Shown: positions 25,469 through 34,642, counted from the first letter of the stretch. The stretch is DNA of 64,000 nt from Natronomonas salina (GCF_013391105.1 NZ_CP058335.1:3658001-3722000); one strand, 5' to 3'. Notes: generated from the letters alone by a model not told the origin. Made by a program: numbers and translations.

Positions 25469-26101
25469 ATGAGCCTGCTGCCGAGTCGACTGCACGTGTC
25501 CTCCTCGCCCGGCGAGCCGAAGGTCCTCGACATCGACGGCGAGGAGGCCGAGGCGGCCTTCGACGCCCTCGGGTCGGAGACCGCCCGCACGGTGCTGGCG
25601 ACGACCTACGAGGAACCGAAGACGCCGCCGGAGATCCGCGAGGACGTCGGCACGTCGCTGCAGAACGTCCACTACCACATCGACCGCCTCGAGGACGCCG
25701 GCCTGCTGGAACCCGCCGGCACCGGCTACTCCTCGAAGGGCAACGAGATGACGGTGTACGGCCCCGCCAGCGAGGCGGTCGTCCTCTTCGCCGGCGAGGA
25801 CGGGGCGAGTTCGCGGCTCCGGGGGGCGCTCGAACGGCTGTTCGGGCTGTTCCTCGTCGTCGGAATCTCGACGCTCGTGTTCGCGGTGCTCCACGAGTGG
25901 CTCACCCGCGAGCCGGAACGCGGCTCCGGCGGCGGGATGACCGCCCAGGACGCCGCCGAGTCGGCCGGCGACGCCGCGGGCGCGGTGACTGGCCTGGACC
26001 CCGCGGTCGCCTTCTTCCTCGGCGGGACGGCCGTCGTCGTGGCCCTGGGCCTGTGGTGGCTCCTCAGGCCTCGGCTTCGCTCGTCGCCGTCGTCTCGATG
26101 A
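25469..26101 (+). CDS. Membrane-anchored winged-helix (ArsR-like) regulator
   Basis: A 210-residue protein. Residues 20-90 form an ArsR-type winged helix (AFDALGSETARTVLATTYEE, TPPEIREDVGTSLQNVHYHI, LEDAGLLEPAGTGYSSKG). Two C-terminal membrane spans follow (LFGLFLVVGISTLVFAVLHE and AFFLGGTAVVVALGLWWLLR) with a Gly/Ala linker between them. This one-component membrane-tethered regulator layout is common in haloarchaea. The ATG at MSLLPSRL is preferred over an upstream in-frame start. The 3' end overlaps the convergent DtxR gene by 38 bases. Confidence 0.82.
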   Translation: MSLLPSRLHVSSSPGEPKVLDIDGEEAEAAFDALGSETARTVLATTYEEPKTPPEIREDVGTSLQNVHYHIDRLEDAGLLEPAGTGYSSKGNEMTVYGPASEAVVLFAGEDGASSRLRGALERLFGLFLVVGISTLVFAVLHEWLTREPERGSGGGMTAQDAAESAGDAAGAVTGLDPAVAFFLGGTAVVVALGLWWLLRPRLRSSPSSR

Positions 26102-26735
26102 GGCGGGCGATCTCCTCCGGGAGGCTCTGCTCGCCGGCCGGCGTCCGCACCGTCACCAGCCCGAACGGCGCGATCTCGAGGACCTCGAGTTCGACCCCGG
26201 GCTCGATGCCGGCGTCGGAGAGGTAGCGGAGCTCCTCGTCGCCCTGGTGACGGATGCGCCGGACGACGACCTCGTCGCCCTCCGCGGCCGTCGAGAGCCG
26301 GGTCGTCGCGTCGGCGTCGGGCAACTGGAGGTCGGCGTCGGGGATCGGGTCGCCGTGGGGGTCGACGCCCGGGTTCCCGAGGGCCTCCGCGATGCGGTCG
26401 GTCAGCTCCTCCGAGACGTGGTGCTCCAGGCGGTCGGCCTCCTCGTGGACGTCCGCCCAGTCGTAGTCGAGTTGCTCCGTCAGGAAGGCCTCCAGCAGCC
26501 GGTGGTGCCGCAATATCTCCAGGGCGACGACCTCCCCCTCGTCGGTGAGGGTGACGCCGCGGTACTCCTCGCGGTCGACGAGCCCCCGCTCCTCGAGCTT
26601 CTTCAGCATGCTGGAGACGGTCGGCGACGTCACGTCCAGGTAGTCGGCCAGCCCCGACGTGCCGACGCGCTCGTCGGTGTCGTTCTGGATGGCGTAGATC
26701 GCCTTGATGTAGTCCTCCATGACGGCGCTCAGCAT
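26064..26735 (-). CDS. DtxR/MntR-family metal-dependent regulator
   Basis: A 223-residue regulator. The N-terminal winged helix (MEDYIKAIYAIQ, TSGLADYLDVTSPTVSSMLK, LEERGLVDREEYRGVTLTDE) is followed by the metal-binding dimerisation region (HHRLLEAFLTEQLDYDWADV, EADRLEHHVSEEL) and a C-terminal FeoA/SH3-like domain (APFGLVTVRT). It fits the SirR/Idr group that senses iron or manganese. It is monocistronic. No metal transporter gene is adjacent, so targets are elsewhere. Confidence 0.92.
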   Translation of the reverse strand: MLSAVMEDYIKAIYAIQNDTDERVGTSGLADYLDVTSPTVSSMLKKLEERGLVDREEYRGVTLTDEGEVVALEILRHHRLLEAFLTEQLDYDWADVHEEADRLEHHVSEELTDRIAEALGNPGVDPHGDPIPDADLQLPDADATTRLSTAAEGDEVVVRRIRHQGDEELRYLSDAGIEPGVELEVLEIAPFGLVTVRTPAGEQSLPEEIARLIETTATSEAEA

Positions 26736-26814
26736 CGTCCGACCCGAAGGGGCGGGCAGGGATAGTGTTTTTCGTCCCCTCGGGACGGGGGTCCGCCGTC
26801 CGGGCGAGCCGGCG

Positions 26815-27105
26815 TCAGATCGCGTCGTCGGGGTCGTTCCGCTCGGCGGTCCGCCGGGCTGCGTCGGCGTAGTACTCGCGGTCGTCGGGGGAGGTCTCGC
26901 CGAGGTCCTTGGGTTCGACGTCCAGGGCGGCCGTCGTCTCACGGGCGGCCCCCGTGAAGCTCGTCAGCGCCCGCTCCTTCCGGAGGTACCGCTCGCCGTC
27001 CGGGGTCGCGTACGTCAGGATGACGAGGTTCTGCTCGTCGTCGCCGTAGGTGCGTTCGACGAGCCACACGCGCACGCCGTTCGTGTCCGTCGCTGTGGTG
27101 CTCAC
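26815..27105 (-). CDS. Conserved haloarchaeal protein of unknown function
   Basis: A 96-residue acidic protein with a compact beta-rich first half (VRVWLVERTYGDDEQNLVIL, ATPDGERYLRKERALTSF) and an alpha-helical second half. No metal or catalytic motif is visible. The start is GTG. It is divergent from hisD with about 90 bp between the starts. Confidence 0.6.
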   Translation of the reverse strand: MSTTATDTNGVRVWLVERTYGDDEQNLVILTYATPDGERYLRKERALTSFTGAARETTAALDVEPKDLGETSPDDREYYADAARRTAERNDPDDAI

Positions 27106-27194
27106 ACCCGATTTAGGTCGTCGAGGAGGATGAGCGTGACGTTGGTGTGCACCGATTGGAAACCGCTTTCCGGCCGGCCCCCCAGAGCCCGGGT

Positions 27195-28475
27195 ATGAAC
27201 GTCAGAGCCGTCGCCGACCTCTCGCCTGGCGAGCGCGCCGCCTTCTTCGAGCGGGACGCGGGCGTCGCCGAGGTCCGCGAGCCGGTCGGCGACATCGTCG
27301 ACCGGGTCCGCCAGGAGGGCGACGTCGCCCTCCGGTCGTACGCCGAGGAGTTCGACGACGTGGCCGTCGGGAACGTCGACGTCACCGACGAAGCCGAGCG
27401 CGCCTACGACGAGGTCGACGAGGAGGTCCGCGAGGCCATCGAGACCGCCGCCGCCAACGTCCGCGAGTTCCACGAGCGGCAGGTCCCCGAAGACTGGCGC
27501 GAGGAGTTCGACGGCCGGGAACTCGGCAGGCGGTACCGCCCGCTCGAACGGGTCGGCGTCTACGCCCCCGGCGGGACCGCGGCTTACCCCTCCAGCGCGC
27601 TGATGGGCGTCATCCCGGCGAAGGTCGCGGGCGTCGACCACGTCGCCGTCGCCACGCCGCCCGCCGAGGATCTGAACCCCGCGACGCTCGCCGCAATCCA
27701 CGTCGCGGGCGCCGACGCCGTCTACCAGGTCGGCGGCGCTCAGGCCGTCGCCGCGCTCGCCTACGGCACCGAGACGGTCTCGCCGGTCCAGAAGGTCGTC
27801 GGCCCGGGCAACAGGTGGGTCACCGCCGCGAAGGCGGCGGTCCGGGGCGACGTCGAGATCGACTTCCTCGCGGGCCCCTCGGAGCTGCTCGTCGTCGCCG
27901 ACGACACCGCCGACCCCGAACTCGTGGCCGCCGACGTGGTCGCGCAGGCCGAGCACGACCCGAACAGTTCCGTCGTCTGCGTGACGGACGACGAGGCGAC
28001 CGCCGAGGCAGTCGCCGAGGCCTGCGAACAGCAGGCCGAAGAGCGGGACCGCGCCGAAGTCATTGAGGAGGCCATGGCGAACGACGCGTCGGGCGTCCTG
28101 CTGGCGCGCTCGATGTCCGAGGTCGTCCTCTTCGCCGAGGAGTACGCCGCCGAGCACCTCTCCATCGTCGCCGACGACGCAGAGGGGATCCTCGACCGCA
28201 TCGACTCGGCCGGCAGCGTCTTCCTCGGTGCCCACTCCCCGGTCGCGGCGGGCGACTACGCCTCCGGGCCGAACCACGTCCTGCCGACCGGCGGCCTCGC
28301 GAAGGTGGCCGGCGGCCTCTCCGTGGACCACTTCGTCCGGTCGACGACCGTCCAGAAGCTCGACCGCGACGCGCTTGGCGACCTCCGGGAGACGATCACG
28401 ACGCTCGCCCGCGCGGAGGGACTGGAGGCCCACGCGGAGAGCGTCGAGAAGCGCTTCGACGGCGGAGGCGAGTAG
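27195..28475 (+). CDS. hisD: Histidinol dehydrogenase HisD
   Basis: A 426-residue NAD- and zinc-dependent enzyme catalysing the last two steps of histidine synthesis (histidinol to histidine). Family motifs: RYRPLERVGVYAPGGTAAYP, VGGAQAVAALAYGT, VVGPGNRWVTAAK, AEHDPNSSVV with a zinc ligand, EEYAAEHLSI and the C-terminal GPNHVLPTGGLAKVAGGLSV with the catalytic Glu/His set. It stands alone: no other his genes are next to it. Confidence 0.96.
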   Translation: MNVRAVADLSPGERAAFFERDAGVAEVREPVGDIVDRVRQEGDVALRSYAEEFDDVAVGNVDVTDEAERAYDEVDEEVREAIETAAANVREFHERQVPEDWREEFDGRELGRRYRPLERVGVYAPGGTAAYPSSALMGVIPAKVAGVDHVAVATPPAEDLNPATLAAIHVAGADAVYQVGGAQAVAALAYGTETVSPVQKVVGPGNRWVTAAKAAVRGDVEIDFLAGPSELLVVADDTADPELVAADVVAQAEHDPNSSVVCVTDDEATAEAVAEACEQQAEERDRAEVIEEAMANDASGVLLARSMSEVVLFAEEYAAEHLSIVADDAEGILDRIDSAGSVFLGAHSPVAAGDYASGPNHVLPTGGLAKVAGGLSVDHFVRSTTVQKLDRDALGDLRETITTLARAEGLEAHAESVEKRFDGGGE

Positions 28476-28527
28476 GCCGCACCCGACCGGCGCGGACGCT
28501 TAAGGGACTGCCGGACCTCGTCAGCGT

Positions 28528-29316
28528 ATGGCAGACTACGAGACCCTCGAGGTCGGTCGCGAGGACGGCGTCGCGCGCATCGCCTTCGACCGGCCGGAGT
28601 CGCACAACTCGCTGGACGAGCAAATGACCGGAGAGCTCGCCGACGTGGCCCACGACGTCGTCAGCGACGACGACGTGCGCTGTATCGCCCTGACCGGCAA
28701 CGGGTCGGTGTTCAACACCGGCGCGGACCTGACGGCGCTGTCGGGCGACGGCAGCGACGAGCCGACCCTCCGGACGCTCGCCGGCGGCCTCCACGAGTTC
28801 CTGAGCCAGTTGCTCCGCGCGCCGAAGCCGGTCGTAACCGGCGTCAACGGCGTCGCGGCCGGCGGCGGCCTCGGACCCGCCATCTGCGGCGACGTCGTCC
28901 TTGTCGGCGAGTCCGCGCGACTGGAGTTCGCCTACCCGCGCATCGGGCTGTCCGCCGACGGCGGGTCGACGTACCTCCTGCCGCGGCTCGTCGGGCTCCG
29001 CCGCGCCCAGGAGCTCGTCTTCCGCGACGAGCCGGTCGAGGCCGACGAGGCCGTCGAGATCGGGCTGGCGACCGAGCAGGTCCCCGACGGCGACCTCGAC
29101 GACCGCCTCGAGGAGGAGGCGGCGCGGCTCGCCGACGGGCCGACCCGGGCGTACGCGACGACGAGGCGACTGCTCGCCGAGAGCTACGGCAACTCGCTGG
29201 ACGAGCAGCTCGCCGAGGAGGCCGACGGCATCGCCGCGCTCACGAACACCGAGGACTTCTCGCGGGGCCACGCGGCCTTCGGCGGGGACGAGGAGCCCGA
29301 GTTCGTCGGTCGATGA
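28528..29316 (+). CDS. Enoyl-CoA hydratase/isomerase family protein
   Basis: A 262-residue crotonase-fold protein. The oxyanion-hole segments are FNTGADLTALSG and NGVAAGGGLGPAICGD, and the second catalytic region is LEFAYPRIGLSADGGSTYLL. The position of one usual catalytic Glu is occupied by Ala/Asp-rich sequence, so the exact reaction (hydratase, isomerase or other) cannot be fixed. It lies 52 bp after hisD with its own AT-containing promoter (gcttaaggg). Confidence 0.88.
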   Translation: MADYETLEVGREDGVARIAFDRPESHNSLDEQMTGELADVAHDVVSDDDVRCIALTGNGSVFNTGADLTALSGDGSDEPTLRTLAGGLHEFLSQLLRAPKPVVTGVNGVAAGGGLGPAICGDVVLVGESARLEFAYPRIGLSADGGSTYLLPRLVGLRRAQELVFRDEPVEADEAVEIGLATEQVPDGDLDDRLEEEAARLADGPTRAYATTRRLLAESYGNSLDEQLAEEADGIAALTNTEDFSRGHAAFGGDEEPEFVGR

Positions 29317-29356
29317 GGAAAACGGCCGTCCGGGCATCGTACTGCGGAGTTCCACT

Positions 29357-29374
29357 TTCACCCCGCGGGGTGAA
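29357..29374. repeat. Perfect 18-bp palindrome
   Basis: ttcaccccgcggggtgaa is a perfect inverted repeat with no loop, between the enoyl-CoA hydratase gene and the zinc-finger microprotein gene. Its position 40 bases after one stop and 33 bases before the next start fits either an operator for the microprotein gene or a terminator stem. Confidence 0.5.
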
Positions 29375-29406
29375 GGGTTAACACCCCCGACCCGCTTGGT
29401 GGGGTG

Positions 29407-29553
29407 ATGGGTATCGTAGACACGCTCCGACGGGCGGTCACCGACGCGGGGTCGACGCTGTACGAGTGCCGGAACTGCGGGAAGACCCTCTCGAAGGTCG
29501 CCGACGAGTGCCACTGCTGCGGCGCCGAGGACATCGCCTGCTACCGGTTCTGA
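29407..29553 (+). CDS. Zinc-finger microprotein
   Basis: A 48-residue protein with CRNC (residues 21-24) and CHCC (35-38) knuckles and a short amphipathic N-terminus (MGIVDTLRRAVTDAG). Similar small rubredoxin-like proteins are common in haloarchaea. A gttaac element and a perfect palindrome lie just upstream. Function unknown. Confidence 0.65.
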   Translation: MGIVDTLRRAVTDAGSTLYECRNCGKTLSKVADECHCCGAEDIACYRF

Positions 29554-29589
29554 CGGCCGCGGTGGGCACTCGAAACGGACTCCGGCCCG

Positions 29590-30069
29590 TCAGAGTCGCC
29601 CCGTCGGGATCGCGGTCCGCTCCTCGAACAGGGCGACGCCGCCGACGAGCGCGAGCGCGAGGCCGCCGAGCACCGTCAGGGCCAGGCCGAGTTCGGGGAG
29701 GAACCGCAGGCCCTCGTCGGTGTACTGGACCACGACGAGCAGGACCGAGAACAGGACGGCCCACAGGCCGGCGACGACCGAGGCCAGGGCCCACCCTCGG
29801 GTCGGGCCCCTGACGAGGTGGGTGGCGAGGACGACGCCGACCGGGAACAGCACGACGAAGTGGACGAACGCCACCCCCGGCGTCATCAGGCCCGGGACGA
29901 GTCCGAGACCGCCCTGCTCGGCCCCCGGGTTGGCCCGGAGCCAGGGGAGGTACGTGCCGATAGCGACGAACGCGGCGCCGGCGACCGTGACGAGGATTCG
30001 CCGGTAGCCGTCGCGAGCGGTGCTCGTCGGCGGTTCGTCCTCCACGACGAGGGGCTTCCTTTCAGTCAT
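29590..30069 (-). CDS. Four-span membrane protein
   Basis: A 159-residue protein with a cytoplasmic N-terminus (MTERKPLVVEDEPPTSTARD) and four spans (ILVTVAGAAFVAIGTYLPWL, FVHFVVLFPVGVVLATHLV, ALASVVAGLWAVLFSVLLVV, LGLALTVLGGLALALVGGVA). The first span with TYLPW and a Gly-rich outer loop is common to a haloarchaeal family of unknown function. It is monocistronic. Confidence 0.65.
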   Translation of the reverse strand: MTERKPLVVEDEPPTSTARDGYRRILVTVAGAAFVAIGTYLPWLRANPGAEQGGLGLVPGLMTPGVAFVHFVVLFPVGVVLATHLVRGPTRGWALASVVAGLWAVLFSVLLVVVQYTDEGLRFLPELGLALTVLGGLALALVGGVALFEERTAIPTGRL

Positions 30070-30214
30070 GCTAACACGTGCCAAATACTGGGCTGGCAGG
30101 TAAATCACTTCTGGCCGACAAGAACGTGGTAGGTTCAGATGTCCCCCTCGTCAGGGGCAGACGGCGTCGAAATCGTCGAATGAGGCTGTGAAGAACCCGA
30201 TGAGACCTACGCTA

Positions 30215-31489
30215 TCACTCGGAGTCGGTGAGCTGCCCCTCGCGGTCGTAGAGGGGGAACTCGGCGCAGAGGATCTCTACCTCCTCGGCGGCCTCCGATT
30301 TCACGCCCTCATCGTCGGGGCTGTCTATCACGCGGGCGATGATGTCCGCGACCCGCTCGCAGGCCTCCTCGTCGAAGCCGCGGGTGGTGAGCGCCGGCGT
30401 GCCGGCGCGGATGCCCGAGGGGTTGAACGCCGAGCGGGTCTCGCCTGGTACAGTGTTCTTGTTGAGGACGATGCCGACCTCCTCCAGGGCCTCCTCGGCG
30501 ACGGTGCCGGAGGTGTCCGGGTGGGAGTCCCGCAGATCCACGAGCACGAGGTGGGTGTCGGTGCCGCCCGAGACCAGCGAGAAGCCGTGCTCCTGGAGGC
30601 GCTCGCCGAGCGCCTTCGCGTTGTCGACGACCTGCTTGGCGTACCGCTCGAACTCCGGTTCGAGGGCCTCGCCGAACCCGACGGCCTTGCCCGCGATGTT
30701 GTGCATCAGGGGACCGCCCTGGCCGCCCGGGAAGACCGCGGCGTCGATGTCGTCGGCGTACTGCTGGTCGCACATGATGATGCCGCCGCGGCCCGAGCGA
30801 ATGGTCTTGTGCGTCGAGCCGGTGACGAAGTCGGCGACGCCGACCGGCGACTCGTGGACGCCGGCGGCGACCAGGCCGGTGATGTGGGCGATGTCCGCGA
30901 GGTGGTAGGCGCCGACGTCGTCGGCGGTCTCCTGGACGCGCCCGAAGTTGACCTCGCGGGGGTACGCGGAGTATCCGGAGACGATGATGTCAGGTTCGAA
31001 CTCCTCGGCGTGGGCCGCCAGCGCGTCGTAGTCGATGTAGCCCGTCTCGGGGTCGACCTCGTACTGCTCGACCTCGAAGAGCTGGCCGGCGAAGTTCGCC
31101 GGGTGACCGTGGCTGAGGTGGCCACCGTGGGTGAGGTCCAGGGAGAGGATCTTGTCGCCGGGTTCGAGCATCGCCAGGTAGACGCCCATGTTGGCCTGCG
31201 TCCCCGAGTGCGGCTGGACGTTGACGTGGTCGGCGCCCCACAGGTCCTCGGCCCGTTCGATGGCGAGTTCCTCGACGTCGTCGGCGTACTCGCAGCCGGC
31301 GTAGTAGCGCTCGCCGGGGTAACCCTCGGCGTACTTGTTCGTCAACTCGGAGCTCTGTGCCTCGAGGACGGCCTCTGAGACGTGGTTCTCCGAGGCGATC
31401 ATCGCCAGGGTGTCCTCCTGGCGCTCGAGTTCGCCCTCCAGGGCGTCTGCGACCGCGGGGTCGGCCTCGCGGACCTCGTCGTAGCTCAT
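30215..31489 (-). CDS. glyA: Serine hydroxymethyltransferase GlyA
   Basis: A 424-residue PLP enzyme interconverting serine and glycine with a folate or pterin C1 carrier. Motifs: MIASENHVSEAVLEAQSSEL, NKYAEGYPGERYYAGCEYAD, the PLP lysine in VTGSTHKTIRSGRGG, and the C-terminal NPSGIRAGTPALTTRGF. Length and order are normal. It is divergent from the CHAT-domain gene with 172 bp between the starts. Confidence 0.97.
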   Translation of the reverse strand: MSYDEVREADPAVADALEGELERQEDTLAMIASENHVSEAVLEAQSSELTNKYAEGYPGERYYAGCEYADDVEELAIERAEDLWGADHVNVQPHSGTQANMGVYLAMLEPGDKILSLDLTHGGHLSHGHPANFAGQLFEVEQYEVDPETGYIDYDALAAHAEEFEPDIIVSGYSAYPREVNFGRVQETADDVGAYHLADIAHITGLVAAGVHESPVGVADFVTGSTHKTIRSGRGGIIMCDQQYADDIDAAVFPGGQGGPLMHNIAGKAVGFGEALEPEFERYAKQVVDNAKALGERLQEHGFSLVSGGTDTHLVLVDLRDSHPDTSGTVAEEALEEVGIVLNKNTVPGETRSAFNPSGIRAGTPALTTRGFDEEACERVADIIARVIDSPDDEGVKSEAAEEVEILCAEFPLYDREGQLTDSE

Positions 31490-31632
31490 GGGCAACGCTC
31501 GGTGGTGCCGGGACAAGAAGATACCCGTTCCGGGCAAGCACGTCCGGTGTCGCTGCCGACACCGACCGACGGTGCACGAACATTCAGTCGGCCTCGAAGG
31601 GACGGAAAAACTGCCCGTCGGCGGGGGTACTA

Positions 31633-31639
31633 CTATACG
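31633..31639 (+). promoter_or_regulatory. TATA box of the CHAT-domain gene
   Basis: ctatacg is centred about 26 bp before the ATG at 31662. This supports that start over an upstream in-frame start at 31488, which would overlap glyA. Confidence 0.5.
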
Positions 31640-31661
31640 CTCGGGGTCGAATCGGAGAGTG

Positions 31662-33590
31662 ATGCTGGAGTGGGCGGCGACGGGTGATCGCGTCTGCGGC
31701 TACGGGACGCGGGGGGCGGTGACGCTCGACGCCGACGGATGGCGGACGGGCGGCGACGCGCCGGCGCTCCCGGGGAGCGTCGACGCCGCCGTTTCGGGCC
31801 GTGCGGAGGCCATCAGGCTCCCGGACGGCGACGCGACGCTCGTCGGCGACGGTCGTCGAGCGCTTCGGGCGGGCGAACTGCGCGACGGCGTCCACCGGAT
31901 CCTGGTGGAATCGACGCCAGAAACGCGTCTCTCCTTCGAGGGCCCCGCGACGGTCGACTCCGGGGAGCGTCCCTGGATCCGATTCCCCGAACCGCGGGCC
32001 GTCGCGGTCGGGTTCAGCGAGACGCCGACGCCGCGACCGGTGGTCACGGTGCCGGCGACGCCCTGCGGGCTGGCGACCGCCGTGACCGCCGCGGGTCGGA
32101 CCCACGACGCCGACGGCCCGGCGCGCTCGCACCCGGGGTTCCGCCCGCCCACGCCCGAGGTCCGGTTCGGCGACCGTTCCGTGACGGCCGAACTGGACGG
32201 GGAGGCGACCGGCCCGACGATGACGGTCCCCGAGTCCGCAGCGGCGGTGCTCGTCGCCGCGCCGCTGGCGTACTACCTCGGCGCCGACCTCCGGGTGGGG
32301 TCGGGGCCCCCACGGATCAGTGGCGACGAACTGGACCGCGAGTTCGAACCGCTGCCCGACTTCGCGGACGATGCGGCCGACGCACTTCGGCGTCTCGTCC
32401 ATCTGGACAGTCGACTGCGGTCGATCCCCGGGGAGGGCGGGTCCCTGGACGACGACCGCACTGACCTCGCGTCGGCACCGCCCGCCGAGCGACTGGCCTC
32501 GGTCCTCGACTCGCCGCGGCCGACGCTGCCGGAGTGGCCGCTGTCGACGTACGTCGACGACGACGTCGCCAACGGCAGGTACCTGCCGTACCTGCTCGAC
32601 CGGCTCAGCCTGGTCCACCCCGCGGACGCGTCGGCGCTTGACCCGAAGGCGCTCCTGGAGCGCTCCCTCGACGAGTTCTTCCGCGGGGAGACGCCGAACG
32701 TCGAAGCGGTCGACCCCGCGTTGGCGGAGAGCCGCTACCACGCGTGGCTCGCGGACGGCACGCCGGTCGACGCCTACACGCTGCTGCGACCCGACTCGGC
32801 GGGACTGGCGGCCGGCGGAGGGCTGCGGATCGACGTGGTCTGCAACGAGCCGGAGATGGCCTCCGAGCGGTGCGTCGCCGACGTCTACCGGGAGCGGCTG
32901 GCCGGCCGCGACGTCGACGTGCACGTCCACGAGCGGCTCTCGACGGCCGACCTGGCGTCGGTGTTCGAGGGGCCGACCGACCTGGTCCACTTCGTCGGCC
33001 ACTGCGAGGTCGACGGGATGGTGTGTCCGGACGGGGCTCTCGCCGCCGCCGACCTCGACGACTGCGGCGCGCGGTCGTTCTTCCTCAACGCCTGCGGCTC
33101 CTACTACGAGGGCTACGACCTCGTCAGGCGCGGGGCGACGGTCGGCGCCGTGACGCTGACGGCCGTCCTCGACGAACAGGCGGTATCCCTGGGGACGGCG
33201 TTCGCGGAGCTGCTGGCCGCCGGCTACGCCTTCGACCGCGCGCTGTCGCTGGCCCGCGGCGAGATCATCGTCGGCCGCGACTACGTCGTCGTCGGCGACG
33301 GGACCCACCGGCTCCGCGCCCCCGTGGGGACACCCGGGACGTTCTCGCTACGGGAGACCGACGACGGGTTCGAGGTCCGGTACGAGGCGACGGCACCGGA
33401 CGCGGCCGGTCGACGGTACGCCTCGCCCCTGGACGGCGGGGAACGGCTCTGCGGCGAGTCGATCGGGGCGACGATGGACCGGACCTCGGTCGTGGAACTG
33501 CTCGACCGTGTCGCCGCTCCGGTCCGGTACGACGGCGCCCTCTCGTGGTCCGGGGACCTCGCCGGTCGGCTCTCCCGTGCGAATCGGTAA
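31662..33590 (+). CDS. CHAT-domain (caspase-like) protein
   Basis: A 642-residue cytoplasmic protein. The C-terminal region (about 388-545) carries a CHAT/caspase-fold signature: the catalytic His447 in LVHFVGHCEV and Cys478 in SFFLNACGSYYEG, each after a hydrophobic strand, then GAVTLTAVLDEQAVSLGTAF. The N-terminal about 220 residues are a beta-rich domain. A helical middle part follows (residues 240-380). Such proteins may be proteases; both catalytic residues are present, but activity is unproven. It has its own TATA box and no visible partner operon; tbsP follows 161 bp later under another promoter. Confidence 0.7.
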   Translation: MLEWAATGDRVCGYGTRGAVTLDADGWRTGGDAPALPGSVDAAVSGRAEAIRLPDGDATLVGDGRRALRAGELRDGVHRILVESTPETRLSFEGPATVDSGERPWIRFPEPRAVAVGFSETPTPRPVVTVPATPCGLATAVTAAGRTHDADGPARSHPGFRPPTPEVRFGDRSVTAELDGEATGPTMTVPESAAAVLVAAPLAYYLGADLRVGSGPPRISGDELDREFEPLPDFADDAADALRRLVHLDSRLRSIPGEGGSLDDDRTDLASAPPAERLASVLDSPRPTLPEWPLSTYVDDDVANGRYLPYLLDRLSLVHPADASALDPKALLERSLDEFFRGETPNVEAVDPALAESRYHAWLADGTPVDAYTLLRPDSAGLAAGGGLRIDVVCNEPEMASERCVADVYRERLAGRDVDVHVHERLSTADLASVFEGPTDLVHFVGHCEVDGMVCPDGALAAADLDDCGARSFFLNACGSYYEGYDLVRRGATVGAVTLTAVLDEQAVSLGTAFAELLAAGYAFDRALSLARGEIIVGRDYVVVGDGTHRLRAPVGTPGTFSLRETDDGFEVRYEATAPDAAGRRYASPLDGGERLCGESIGATMDRTSVVELLDRVAAPVRYDGALSWSGDLAGRLSRANR

Positions 33591-33712
33591 CGTTCACTTC
33601 ACGAGCGGGCAATAGAATTAACTTCGTCCAACCTCGTTATACAAATACCGCTGGCCGTGCAGTCACGGTTCTTTATACTTGCGGCCGAGGTTTTGCAGCT
33701 GTAATCCCGCTA

Positions 33713-33721
33713 ATATTAAAT
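33713..33721 (+). promoter_or_regulatory. tbsP promoter region
   Basis: atattaaat is centred about 35 bp before the tbsP ATG. A second TATA-like ctttatactt lies at 33671-33680. The 160-bp gap is clearly richer in A/T than its surroundings, so two start sites are possible. Confidence 0.5.
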
Positions 33722-33751
33722 AGCTTCGTCTACATACTTGTAAGTACGATA

Positions 33752-34561
33752 ATGAAATCAAATCTGGTGGAGCGGACGGTCGCGGACGTCCTCGAGGAGG
33801 CGCTCGCTGACGCCGACGGGGAGCTCTACGTCGTCAATCCGACGCCGAAGACGGTCGAGGAACTCGTCGACGTGATGGACGAGGACGCGCCGGTCGTCCG
33901 ACTCCTCGCCGCCGAGGACTCGCTGAAGGCGGTCATGGACGACTTCCTCGTGGCGAGCCGGGCGGCCGACCACGTGGAGGCCGACCGCCTCGAGATCCGG
34001 TCCTACGAGGGCGGCACCAACACGCTGCTCGTCACGGAGTCGTCCGTGGTCTCCGTCGTCGAGGCCGGCGACCGGGTCGCGGGGCTCGCGACCGACGACG
34101 AGGCGTTCATCGAGAGCGCCTACGACCGCTTCTCCGGCGCCTGGGAGGACGCCGACGAGTTCCAGCTCCGGACGCCCGCCATCACGCGGGTCCGTTCGAC
34201 GCTCGACGAGGAGCTCGGCGACCCGACGGCCTCGGACTTCGACGCGGTGCTCGACTCCCTGGAGACCGCCCGCGGCGACGGCGACGGCCTCGACGAGGTC
34301 ACCATCTCGCTCTTGGTCGCCGCGAAGAACGAGGACTTGCTGTACGACATCTCCAAGTGGGGCGAGGACGTCGGCATCGCCTCGAAGGCGACGTTCTCCC
34401 GGACGAAGACCCGCATGGAGGAGATGGGCCTCATCGACACCGAGAAGGTCCCCATCGACGTCGGCCGCCCGCGCCTCCGGCTGAAGCTCGGCGACGAGCG
34501 ACTGCAGGACGCCGACAACGGCCAGCTGGCCAGCGTCGCCCAGTCGATGCTCGCGGCCTGA
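33752..34561 (+). CDS. tbsP: TbsP-type transcription regulator (DUF5821)
   Basis: A 269-residue haloarchaeal regulator. The N-terminal receiver-like region (SNLVERTVADVLEEAL, LYVVNPTPKTVEELVDVMDE, VRLLAAEDSLKAVMDDFLVA, SRAADHV) and the C-terminal winged helix (ISLLVAAKNEDLLYDISKWG, GIASKATFSRTKTRMEEMGL) match the family of TbsP, which acts with TrmB on the glycolytic/gluconeogenic gene gapII in Haloferax volcanii. It is probably a metabolic regulator here too. The assignment to TbsP is by remembered family pattern. Confidence 0.78.
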   Translation: MKSNLVERTVADVLEEALADADGELYVVNPTPKTVEELVDVMDEDAPVVRLLAAEDSLKAVMDDFLVASRAADHVEADRLEIRSYEGGTNTLLVTESSVVSVVEAGDRVAGLATDDEAFIESAYDRFSGAWEDADEFQLRTPAITRVRSTLDEELGDPTASDFDAVLDSLETARGDGDGLDEVTISLLVAAKNEDLLYDISKWGEDVGIASKATFSRTKTRMEEMGLIDTEKVPIDVGRPRLRLKLGDERLQDADNGQLASVAQSMLAA

Positions 34562-34642
34562 CGACGCGACGACGCCGTCCGATATCCCCCGCTTTTCTCT
34601 CCGTCCCCCACGCTTTTCGACCTGCCAGTCGTAGCCTCGCGT

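Noticed and set aside
34562..34642. A short precursor peptide gene beside the YcaO pair
   Set aside because: The gaps before the pair and before the IDO-like gene (80-90 bases) contain promoters but no frame with a start codon and Cys/Ser/Thr-rich core.
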